Of a stretch of DNA of 10,855 nt, positions 6,225 through 10,855 are shown in pieces (positions within the stretch are counted from its first letter, which is position 1; each line of letters starts with the position of its first letter). A model generated the notes under the pieces. The model ran no database searches. It saw only the letters and a list, made by a program, of their open reading frames with translations, and was not told the origin of the DNA. The position numbers and the translations under genes are program-made. Origin of the DNA: an uncultured Alistipes sp. GTDB lineage: Bacteria > Bacteroidota > Bacteroidia > Bacteroidales > Rikenellaceae. The DNA is taken from positions 1 through 10,855 of the forward strand of contig CAKVKI010000073.1 of NCBI GenBank assembly GCA_934754975.1, given 5' to 3'.

Positions 6225-8258
6225 ATGTCATCTACCAATTCCAAACTTACCCGCGTGGCCGACAATATCCGCATCCTTTCGGCCGCGATGGTCGAGAAGG
6301 CGAAGTCGGGACACCCCGGCGGCGCCATGGGCGGCGCCGACTTCATGACGGTACTCTATACCGAATTCCTGCGCTACGATCCCGACAACATGGCTTATCC
6401 CTACCGCGATAGGTTTTTCCTCGATCCGGGCCACATGTCGCCGATGCTCTATTCGACGCTGTCGCTGGCCGGATACTACACCTCCGAAGACCTGCAGTCG
6501 CTGCGTCAGTGGGGCAGCGTGACGCCGGGGCATCCCGAAGTGGACGTCGCGCGCGGCGTGGAGAACACCTCGGGACCGCTCGGACAGGGGCATGCGATGG
6601 CTTTGGGCGCCGCTATCGCGGAACGCTTCATGGCGGCCCGCTTCGGCGAGTGGATGGCGCACAAGACCTATGCCTACATCTCGGACGGCGCCGTCGAGGA
6701 GGAGATTTCGCAGGGCGTGGGCCGCATCGCCGGACACCTGGGGCTGAGCAATTTCATCATGTACTACGACTCGAACAACATCCAGCTTTCGACCAAGGTC
6801 GATGAGGTGATGACCGAGAACGTGGCCATGAAGTACGAAGCGTGGGGCTGGAACGTGCTGTCGGTGGACGGACAGAACATCAACGAAATCCGCGAAGCGC
6901 TCGTTGCCGCGAACTCCGAGACGGAGCGTCCGACGCTCATCATCGGCCGCACGGTCATGGGCAAGGGCGCCAAAGGCCCCGCCGGCGAGAGCTTCGAAGA
7001 CAAGGTTTCGACCCACGGCCAGCCGCTTACGGCGGCGGGAGCCGACTTCGCCGCGACGGTCAGCAACCTCGGGGGCGATCCGGACGATCCGTTCGCCGTC
7101 TTCGCCGAGAGCCGCGAAGCCTTCGCCGAGCGCCGTGAAGCGCTGCGCGCATGGGCCGCACACCGGGCCGGGGTCGAGAAGTCGTGGCGCGCCGAGCATG
7201 GCGACCTGGCCCGCAAACTCGATATGTTCCTTTCGGGCCGCCTGCCCCACATCGACTACAATTCGATCGAGATGAAGGGCGGCATGGCCACGCGCGCGGC
7301 ATCGGCTGCGGTGCTGGGCGTCTACGCCGAGAAGATCGACAACATGATCGTCGCTTCGGCCGACCTGTCGAATTCGGACAAGACCGACGGATTCCTCAAG
7401 AAAACCAAAGCCTTTACGAAGGGCGACTTCAGCGGCAAATTCTTCCAGGCGGGCGTCTCGGAGCTGACGATGGCCTGCGTGGCCAACGGCATGGCGCTGC
7501 ACGGCGGCGTGATTCCGGCCTGCGGCACGTTCTTCGTCTTCTCGGACTACATGAAACCCGCCGTGCGCCTTTCGGCCCTGATGCGCCTGCACGTGATCTA
7601 TATCTGGACGCACGACTCGTTCCGCGTGGGCGAGGACGGTCCCACGCACCAGCCCATCGAGCATGAAGCCCAGATCCGCCTGATGGAACACCTCAAAAAC
7701 CACCACGACGAGCGTTCGATGGTCGTGCTGCGCCCGGCCGACGGCGAAGAGACCGTCATGGCGTGGAAGCTGGCCGTTGAGGAACACCGCCCCGTGGCGC
7801 TGGTGCTGTCGCGTCAGAATATCAAGACCCTGCCCGCGCTGGGCGAAAGCCGCCGCGAGGAGGCCGCCCAGCTCGCCAAGGGCGGTTATGTGGTGCTGGA
7901 TTCCGCAAAGCCCGAAGTGGTGATGGTAGCCACCGGCTCGGAGGTCGCCACGCTCATCGAAGGCGCCGAACTGCTGGCCGCCGAGGGTATCGCCGCGCGC
8001 GTGGTGAACGTGCCCAGCGAGGGCCTGTTCCGCGACCAGCCCCGTTCCTATCAGGAGAGCGTACTGCCCGCAGGCGTAGTGCGTTACGGCCTGACGTCGG
8101 GACTTCCCGTGAACCTCATGGGACTGGTGGGCGAAAAGGGCTATATCCACGGCTTGGATCACTTCGGCTGGTCGGCTCCCTACACGGTCCTCGACGAGAA
8201 ATTCGGTTACAACGGTAAAACCGTCGCCGAAGAGGTTAAGAAACTGCTCGGAAAGTAA
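6225..8258 (+). CDS. tkt: Transketolase
   Basis: 677 residues, full length for the family. This thiamine-diphosphate enzyme of the non-oxidative pentose phosphate pathway moves two-carbon units between ketose and aldose phosphates. The N-terminal domain has KSGHPGGAMGGADF with His30, GPLGQGHAMALGAA, and the cofactor-metal motif SDG at 153-155 with Asn184-Asn185 thirty residues on; Asp154 and Asn184 would bind the metal. The first residue of the usual GDG is Ser here. The central domain has GVSELTMAC with Glu413, the residue expected to protonate the cofactor, and WTHDSFRVGEDGPTHQPIE with His463 and Asp464. The C-terminal domain has ATGSEVATLIEGAELL and VPSEGLFRDQ. Overall it looks like the Bacteroidetes type of transketolase. 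It has its own promoter at 6144-6171. Its last 11 codons and the sequence beyond are duplicated 70 bases downstream. Confidence 0.96.
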   Translation: MSSTNSKLTRVADNIRILSAAMVEKAKSGHPGGAMGGADFMTVLYTEFLRYDPDNMAYPYRDRFFLDPGHMSPMLYSTLSLAGYYTSEDLQSLRQWGSVTPGHPEVDVARGVENTSGPLGQGHAMALGAAIAERFMAARFGEWMAHKTYAYISDGAVEEEISQGVGRIAGHLGLSNFIMYYDSNNIQLSTKVDEVMTENVAMKYEAWGWNVLSVDGQNINEIREALVAANSETERPTLIIGRTVMGKGAKGPAGESFEDKVSTHGQPLTAAGADFAATVSNLGGDPDDPFAVFAESREAFAERREALRAWAAHRAGVEKSWRAEHGDLARKLDMFLSGRLPHIDYNSIEMKGGMATRAASAAVLGVYAEKIDNMIVASADLSNSDKTDGFLKKTKAFTKGDFSGKFFQAGVSELTMACVANGMALHGGVIPACGTFFVFSDYMKPAVRLSALMRLHVIYIWTHDSFRVGEDGPTHQPIEHEAQIRLMEHLKNHHDERSMVVLRPADGEETVMAWKLAVEEHRPVALVLSRQNIKTLPALGESRREEAAQLAKGGYVVLDSAKPEVVMVATGSEVATLIEGAELLAAEGIAARVVNVPSEGLFRDQPRSYQESVLPAGVVRYGLTSGLPVNLMGLVGEKGYIHGLDHFGWSAPYTVLDEKFGYNGKTVAEEVKKLLGK

Positions 8259-8355
8259 CCGCTGCGTGCGACCTCTTCGGCAACGAATCCTTTCGGGCGA
8301 AGAGGTCAGGAAACTGCTCGGGAAGTAACCGCTGCGTGCGACCTCTTCGGCAACG
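8228..8355 (+). repeat. Direct repeat of the tkt 3' end (two 58-bp copies)
   Basis: Copy 1 at 8228-8285 covers the last ten codons of tkt, its stop and 27 bases beyond. Copy 2 at 8298-8355 matches it at 55 of 58 positions, offset by exactly 70 bases. The differences (8237/8307, 8239/8309, 8252/8322) are all transitions; read in the tkt frame they would give two silent changes and one Lys-to-Arg. Each copy carries its own inverted repeat, CGAAGAGGT with ACCTCTTCG (8228-8236 with 8271-8279; 8298-8306 with 8341-8349). The middle arms can also pair with each other (8271-8279 with 8298-8306), so alternative folds are possible. Copy 2 is outside any gene. Confidence 0.9.
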
Positions 8356-8369
8356 GAGTACTGCTATTG

Positions 8370-8398
8370 AAAGCCCCGGTCCCAAAGGCCGGGGCTTT
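8370..8398 (+). terminator. Intrinsic terminator after tkt
   Basis: AAAGCCCCGG (8370-8379) pairs perfectly with CCGGGGCTTT (8389-8398) around a nine-base loop. The terminal T run is short and partly inside the stem. It lies 112 bases beyond the tkt stop, after the duplicated segment. Confidence 0.75.
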
Positions 8399-8494
8399 CG
8401 TGTGTGAAAAAGTGAAGCAGGGAGCAAATTATAAAATTAGGAATTGAAAGTTAAAAATTAGAAATTGGGGTCCAGAATTTTACAACCCCTGTGC
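8399..8494. other. AT-rich spacer between tkt and the ECF operon
   Basis: This short stretch holds no gene. It contains a degenerate pair of AT-rich words, TAAAATTAGGAATTG at 8432-8446 and TTAAAAATTAGAAATTG at 8451-8467, that resemble each other. The first 15 bases of the second recur at the far end of the ECF operon. Confidence 0.5.
8451..8465 (+). repeat. 15-bp AT-rich repeat, left copy
   Basis: TTAAAAATTAGAAAT is identical, in the same orientation, to 9626-9640. The two copies bracket the ECF sigma factor and its membrane partner. Confidence 0.7.
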
Positions 8495-8517
8495 AACTTT
8501 TCGGCTCCGGCCGCGTC
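8495..8517 (+). promoter_or_regulatory. ECF-sigma-type promoter, probably autoregulatory
   Basis: AAC at 8495-8497 (in GTGCAACTTTT) and CGTC at 8514-8517 (in GCGTCTAA) are separated by exactly 16 bases. This is the general promoter form recognised by ECF sigma factors (AAC near -35, CGT near -10), and it differs from the TTTG/TAnnTTTG promoters elsewhere in the window. Transcription should start near 8523-8527, which places the ATG at 8520 upstream of, or at, the transcript's 5' end and favours 8541 as the sigma gene's start. Confidence 0.72.
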
Positions 8518-8540
8518 TAATGGGGAAAACAGTTTCTGCA

Positions 8541-9032
8541 ATGAGCCTACAGCGAACCAAACAGTATGAATTCGAGACCTTCGTCCGGGAACACCGCCGC
8601 ATCGTCGGCAAGGTCTGTTACCTCTATGCCGTGGACAGCGACGACTTCGACGATCTTTATCAGGAGGTGCTGATTAACCTGTGGCGGGGATTCGACGGAT
8701 TCGAAGGCCGGGCCAAAGCTTCGTCGTGGGTCTACCGCGTCGCGCTGAACACCTGCATTTCGTACCACCGCCGCAACCGCCGCCATACGGGCCGGCTGCC
8801 GCTGACCGACTGTTCGGGCGCAGCCGACGAAGATACCGAACGCGGCGAGCGGCTGCGGGAACTGTATGCGCTGATAAACCGGCTCGATGCGCTCGAAAAG
8901 GCGGTCGTGATGCTGTGGCTCGACGAGCTTCCTTACGGGGAGATCGCCGCAATCACGGGGCTTACGCGCAACAACGTGGCTTCGAAGCTCCACCGCGTCA
9001 AGCTGAAACTGCGTGAACAGGCAAATCATTAA
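8541..9032 (+). CDS. ECF-family RNA polymerase sigma factor
   Basis: 163 residues from the ATG at 8541. ECF sigma factors redirect RNA polymerase to a small regulon, usually in response to an envelope signal. Region 2 spans about 11-78 with DDFDDLYQEVLINLWRGF (34-51), the core-binding and -10 region, then SSWVYRVALNTCISYHRR (61-78). A short linker (about 80-103) follows. Region 4 spans about 104-158 with the helix-turn-helix PYGEIAAITGLTRNNVASKL at 131-150. There is no C-terminal extension. An in-frame ATG at 8520 adds seven residues but lies within a few bases of the predicted transcription start, so 8541 is preferred. The next gene starts 12 bases after the stop, so the two are co-transcribed. 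The promoter form suggests the sigma factor reads its own operon. The signal and the rest of the regulon are not visible. Confidence 0.92.
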   Translation: MSLQRTKQYEFETFVREHRRIVGKVCYLYAVDSDDFDDLYQEVLINLWRGFDGFEGRAKASSWVYRVALNTCISYHRRNRRHTGRLPLTDCSGAADEDTERGERLRELYALINRLDALEKAVVMLWLDELPYGEIAAITGLTRNNVASKLHRVKLKLREQANH

Positions 9033-9044
9033 AACTCCCCGAAT

Positions 9045-9629
9045 ATGAAACTCGACGAACTGAAAACCAAATGGCACGAGCTGGACGGACGTCTGGCATG
9101 CACGGATACTAAAATAGACCGGCTGACGGCGGAGGTCTCGGCCGGGAAAATCACCTCGGCCAAGCAGCGGCTGGTGCGCACGACACGGCTGGGAATCTTT
9201 CTGCTGGCGACGCTGCCGCTGTGTTTGGCCAACATATTCCGTACGGGCGAAGCCGACCCCGGAACGGCCGTCAAGGTGACGCTGGCGCTCTTTATCTTCG
9301 CCATGCTGGCGCGGCAGATCGCGCTGCTGGTGCTGCTGGCGCGGATCGAGCCGGGAAATGGGACCGTGCGCGAAACCTGCGCGGCCGTACTCCGGTTCCG
9401 CACCTGCTTCCTCTGGGGCGTGGGCGCGGGTATCGCGCTGGGCGTGCCGCTGCTGATCTCGCTGGGGGTTTACATGGGCAACCTGACCACGCCCTATGTG
9501 TTTTACGGATTCGTGGCCGGACTGATCGTCGGACTGCCCCTCGGCGTGCGTATCTTCCTGCGGATGACGGGCGATATCAATGCCCTGCGCGCCGCCCTGC
9601 GGGAGACGGATGGGGACGTTGGGAATTAA
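9045..9629 (+). CDS. Four-helix membrane protein paired with the ECF sigma factor (possible anti-sigma)
   Basis: 194 residues. The first 45 or so are hydrophilic and helical (MKLDELKTKWHELDGRLA, then TDTKIDRLTAEVSAGKITSAKQ), suitable for a cytoplasmic sigma-binding or coiled-coil segment. Four hydrophobic helices follow at about 49-65, 75-99, 121-144 and 150-172, with a short polar tail. Arg90 sits inside the second helix. It starts 12 bases after the sigma stop codon, so an anti-sigma or signal-sensing role is likely from position alone. It lacks the single-helix layout and large periplasmic domain of FecR-type anti-sigma factors and shows no HExxC zinc motif of the ZAS type. I recognise the pairing as one seen in Bacteroidetes but know of no assigned function. 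The stop codon TAA falls inside the right copy of the 15-bp repeat. Confidence 0.8.
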   Translation: MKLDELKTKWHELDGRLACTDTKIDRLTAEVSAGKITSAKQRLVRTTRLGIFLLATLPLCLANIFRTGEADPGTAVKVTLALFIFAMLARQIALLVLLARIEPGNGTVRETCAAVLRFRTCFLWGVGAGIALGVPLLISLGVYMGNLTTPYVFYGFVAGLIVGLPLGVRIFLRMTGDINALRAALRETDGDVGN

Positions 9630-9640
9630 AAATTAGAAAT
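9626..9640 (+). repeat. 15-bp AT-rich repeat, right copy
   Basis: TTAAAAATTAGAAAT is identical to 8451-8465. Its second to fourth bases are the stop codon of the membrane protein gene, so the repeat begins exactly where that gene ends. Confidence 0.7.
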
Positions 9641-9669
9641 GGTGCGCAGGTAAATCAGCCCTCGCCCGA

Positions 9670-9719
9670 TAACGAAAATCCCCGGATTCCTGTGGCGGAG
9701 TCCGGGGATCGTTATATAT
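9670..9719. terminator. Intrinsic terminator between convergent genes
   Basis: Bases 9678-9690 pair with 9697-9709 (core ATCCCCGGA with TCCGGGGAT, extended inward by TTCC/GGAG with one G-U), leaving a six-base loop. Outside the core, TAACG (9670-9674) can pair with CGTTA (9710-9714). An A run lies on the left and a T-rich run on the right, so it can act in both directions. It sits between the ECF operon (plus) and the lipoprotein gene (minus). Confidence 0.8.
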
Positions 9720-9792
9720 TTTAAGGTGCGCCGTGTCGAAGTTGCCCTGTGCAGCTCCGGAATTGCGGGAGTGATGCCGTGCGGCTGACGAT

Positions 9793-10188
9793 CTATTGCA
9801 TGTAGAGCGTGATCCGGTCGTAATAGCGGCCGCCGATGTAGAGTTCGGCGGTCAGCACGCCGCGGCGGATATGGACCCGGCGCAGTTCGCGCGGGGAATC
9901 GACCCGGCCGTAGTCGATGTAGATCGTGTCGTCGTCGTAGGCGTCCCACTGGATGTTGAGCGTGTCGAGGACCCGCCCGCCGCCGGCGTAACGGAGTTCG
10001 TCGCTTCCGAAGCCGTCGGCCCCGAAGTAAACATAGCTGTCCAGCGCATAGCCGTCCTGGTAAAATCCGAGGTCTCCGGCCCAGACGCGGCCTGCGAGCG
10101 TGTCGTAGAGATCGTCGTTGTCGTTTTCGCAGGACGAAAAACCGACGGCGGCCAGAAGCATCCAGGCGGCGAGTAAAAATCTTTTCAT
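9793..10188 (-). CDS. Small lipoprotein of unknown function, probably surface-exposed
   Basis: 131 residues from the ATG at 10188. Residues 1-20 form a lipoprotein signal (MKRFLLAAWMLLAAVGFSSC; lipobox FSS-Cys20). The residues after Cys20 are ENDNDD, an acidic run of the kind that acts as a lipoprotein surface-export signal in Bacteroidetes, so display on the outer leaflet is inferred. The mature part is rich in Tyr, Asp and Gly, with alternating strand-like segments (SYVYFGADG, DDTIYIDYG, TAELYIGGRYYDRITLYM), suggesting a small beta-barrel or lipocalin-like fold. No catalytic motif was seen. The frame extends upstream to 10428, but that part is the promoter region and the signal peptide fixes the start. 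Two tandem promoters lie upstream. The gene converges on the ECF operon and shares its terminator. Confidence 0.82.
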   Translation of the reverse strand: MKRFLLAAWMLLAAVGFSSCENDNDDLYDTLAGRVWAGDLGFYQDGYALDSYVYFGADGFGSDELRYAGGGRVLDTLNIQWDAYDDDTIYIDYGRVDSPRELRRVHIRRGVLTAELYIGGRYYDRITLYMQ

Positions 10189-10215
10189 ACAGCGTGTATT
10201 AGGTTCAATTAGAAC

Positions 10216-10327
10216 GCAAAGATAATGCAAGGTGAGCGCAATGTCAAATTTATTTGAACATTGCCGAACCGCAGCCTGTCTAAGCCGGAATTTCTTTTTC
10301 GGCAAAGATGATGCAAGGAGCGCGCAA
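10216..10327. repeat. Duplicated promoter segment, two 26-bp copies
   Basis: Bases 10216-10241 and 10302-10327 match at 23 of 26 positions, offset by 86 bases. Both begin GCAAAGAT and end GCGCAA, and both carry the -7 element of a minus-strand promoter plus half of its spacer. Confidence 0.75.
10217..10248 (-). promoter_or_regulatory. Proximal promoter of the lipoprotein gene
   Basis: On the minus strand, TTTG (10248-10245), 20 bases, then TATCTTTG (10224-10217): an exact match to the Bacteroidetes primary promoter. The start codon at 10188 is 28 bases beyond the end of the -7 element. Confidence 0.8.
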
Positions 10328-10334
10328 AAACAAA
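10303..10334 (-). promoter_or_regulatory. Distal promoter of the lipoprotein gene
   Basis: On the minus strand, TTTG (10334-10331), 20 bases, then CATCTTTG (10310-10303), one base off the -7 consensus. The surrounding bases resemble the proximal promoter closely (see the repeat at 10216-10327), so this is probably a duplicated and slightly decayed promoter. Confidence 0.55.
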
Positions 10335-10340
10335 ATGTTT

Positions 10341-10372
10341 CTTGCATATTCTGAAATTCCTTTGTATCTTTG
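10341..10372 (+). promoter_or_regulatory. Primary-sigma promoter of the SAM-II leader
   Basis: CTTG (10341-10344), 20 bases, then TATCTTTG (10365-10372): a full-strength Bacteroidetes promoter. Transcription should start near 10379, about 20 bases before the first stem of the riboswitch. Its -33 element lies six bases from the -33 element of the distal minus-strand lipoprotein promoter, so the two are back to back. Confidence 0.8.
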
Positions 10373-10396
10373 CACTCCCGCCCGTAACGCGGGGAA

Positions 10397-10450
10397 ATGT
10401 GGAAAGATTTGACTGATTGCAACCACAATAAAAAATCGCTAAAACAGCTT
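10397..10450 (+). ncRNA. SAM-II riboswitch
   Basis: A compact pseudoknot aptamer for S-adenosylmethionine that normally represses methionine or SAM biosynthesis genes. Visible parts: stem P1 TGTGG (10398-10402) with CCACA (10423-10427); the conserved loop words GATTTGAC (10406-10413) and ATTGCAA (10416-10422); the pseudoknot stem GATT (10415-10418) with AATC (10434-10437); and the conserved GCTAAAA (10438-10444). Order, spacing and conserved words match the SAM-II (SAM_alpha) class as I know it. It follows a strong promoter and has the expected short 5' end. Nothing like a methionine gene begins in the next 400 bases, which is unusual because this class generally sits close to the start codon. 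The call is by recognition of motif and fold, without a covariance-model search. Confidence 0.82.
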
Positions 10451-10460
10451 ATTTTTTATT
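10427..10460 (+). other. Alternative hairpin overlapping the SAM-II pseudoknot
   Basis: AATAAAAAAT (10427-10436) is perfectly complementary to ATTTTTTATT (10451-10460), with GCT (10438-10440) and AGC (10446-10448) able to extend the stem inward. This hairpin uses bases of P1 and of the pseudoknot strand, so it cannot form together with the SAM-bound fold. It may be part of the expression platform or a weak terminator-like element. Confidence 0.5.
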
Positions 10461-10855
10461 CCGACAGCCAATTTTCCCCCATTTTATACGTTTTATTTTC
10501 CCGGTTCGGTTTTTTCCGTCCGGAGGTTCGAACGCCTGTGCAGTCTGCCGGCTGCGGTGCGCCGGAGCTTTTCCGGCGGAGGACGGGCCGCCGGAGCCGT
10601 GCAGGCCGTGTGACAAGTCGCCGGATCGGTGGGCGGCAACCTGCCTGAGCCGGGTCCGGGCTGTCGGGGTATCCGGATGTACTGGGGCCGCGTACTTTCC
10701 GCCCGCACCGTGGCCGCATGCGGGAAGTCCCCTCCGAGGAGGGGTTTTAGGGGAGGGTCAGACCAGCAAACGCGGCCGCAGGCCGCGAGGAAAACACTCC
10801 GGGCTGATGCGCGGTGCGTAGGTAGGGGAACCGGAAACAGGCTCCTCTGTCAGGC
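10461..10855. other. GC-rich, hairpin-rich noncoding DNA after the riboswitch
   Basis: No convincing gene was found on either strand; open frames here are rich in Arg, Pro and Gly and lack motifs. Perfect hairpins include CGCCGGA (10560-10566) with TCCGGCG (10572-10578) and CGCGGCC (10771-10777) with GGCCGCG (10781-10787). A short CCG/CGG hairpin with a T run lies at 10501-10515. From about 10720 to the edge the sequence has the look of a dispersed intergenic repeat of this group (purine/pyrimidine blocks such as CCCCTC and GAGGGG, then GGGGAGGG). That last point is an impression from memory. The gene controlled by the riboswitch is expected past the right edge. Confidence 0.5.
10729..10748 (+). 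terminator. Possible intrinsic terminator in the long leader
   Basis: CCCCTC (10729-10734) pairs with GAGGGG (10739-10744) around a four-base CGAG loop, followed by TTTT (10745-10748). The stem is short but pure and the T run is immediate. If active it would end transcripts from the SAM-II promoter. It may instead be part of a dispersed repeat. Confidence 0.4.

Noticed and set aside
6228..8162. A 644-codon minus-strand open frame opposite tkt
   Set aside because: Antisense shadow of transketolase; no motifs and no promoter at its start.
8520..8540. An earlier ATG for the ECF sigma factor
   Set aside because: It lies at the end of the -10 element of the predicted ECF promoter, upstream of or at the transcript start, so it could hardly be translated from that promoter.
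10189..10428. An 80-codon N-terminal extension of the lipoprotein frame
   Set aside because: It would bury the signal peptide inside the protein and covers two good promoters; the signal peptide at 10188 sets the start.
10521..10540. GGTTCGAAC, a tRNA T-loop-like word
   Set aside because: The flanking bases do not pair to a T stem, and no acceptor, D or anticodon arm is present.
10397..10648. An 83-codon plus-strand frame starting at the ATG in the riboswitch
   Set aside because: Its first 50 bases are the SAM-II aptamer and the rest is Arg/Gly-rich without motifs; its apparent start codon touches stem P1.
10787..10805. GAGGAAAACACTCCGGGCT, somewhat like the conserved 5' part of RNase P RNA
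   Set aside because: The spacing is wrong (extra bases between GAGGAAA and the CCGG part) and the conserved bases expected downstream are absent up to the window edge.

Overview
The window is a stretch of chromosome from a GC-rich member of the Bacteroidetes, most likely an Alistipes-type gut bacterium. The phylum call rests on four things seen in the sequence: several promoters of the Bacteroidetes primary-sigma form (TTTG or TTG, about 17-20 bp, then TAnnTTTG), A-rich leaders without Shine-Dalgarno sequences, a lipoprotein with an acidic run straight after the lipobox cysteine, and a SAM-II type riboswitch. The genus is an inference from base composition and general resemblance.

Layout. 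(1) 1-2337, minus strand: an operon of a periplasmic lipoprotein glutaminyl-peptide cyclotransferase followed with no gap by metH (B12-dependent methionine synthase), which runs off the left edge so that only its first 515 codons are present. (2) 2338-2649: divergent promoter region. (3) 2650-6151, plus strand: the protein quality-control cluster tig, clpP, clpX. tig is followed by a terminator hairpin that a promoter-like element abuts, then a structured, repeat-containing leader before clpP; clpP and clpX overlap by one base. (4) 6225-8258: tkt (transketolase) with its own promoter. Its last codons, stop and 3' flank are repeated once just downstream, and a terminator follows. (5) 8541-9629: a small ECF sigma factor and a four-helix membrane protein. 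They are preceded by a textbook ECF promoter (AAC, 16 bp, CGTC), so the unit probably activates itself, and they are flanked by two copies of a 15-bp AT-rich repeat. (6) 9793-10188, minus strand: a short lipoprotein of unknown function, probably surface-exposed, read from two tandem promoters that look like a duplication. (7) 10341-10855, plus strand: a promoter and SAM-II riboswitch followed by about 400 bases of GC-rich, hairpin-rich DNA with no convincing gene. The gene it controls must start beyond the right edge, or has been separated from it.

How the parts relate. tig, clpP and clpX form the usual nascent-chain folding and ATP-dependent proteolysis module. metH at the left edge and the SAM-II switch at the right edge both belong to methionine/SAM metabolism. 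The cyclotransferase would make N-terminal pyroglutamate on exported proteins. The ECF pair looks like an envelope-linked signalling unit whose input is unknown. No tRNA, rRNA, CRISPR array or intact mobile element was seen. The least explained parts are the duplicated tkt tail, the ECF pair with its flanking repeats, and the long leader after the riboswitch.
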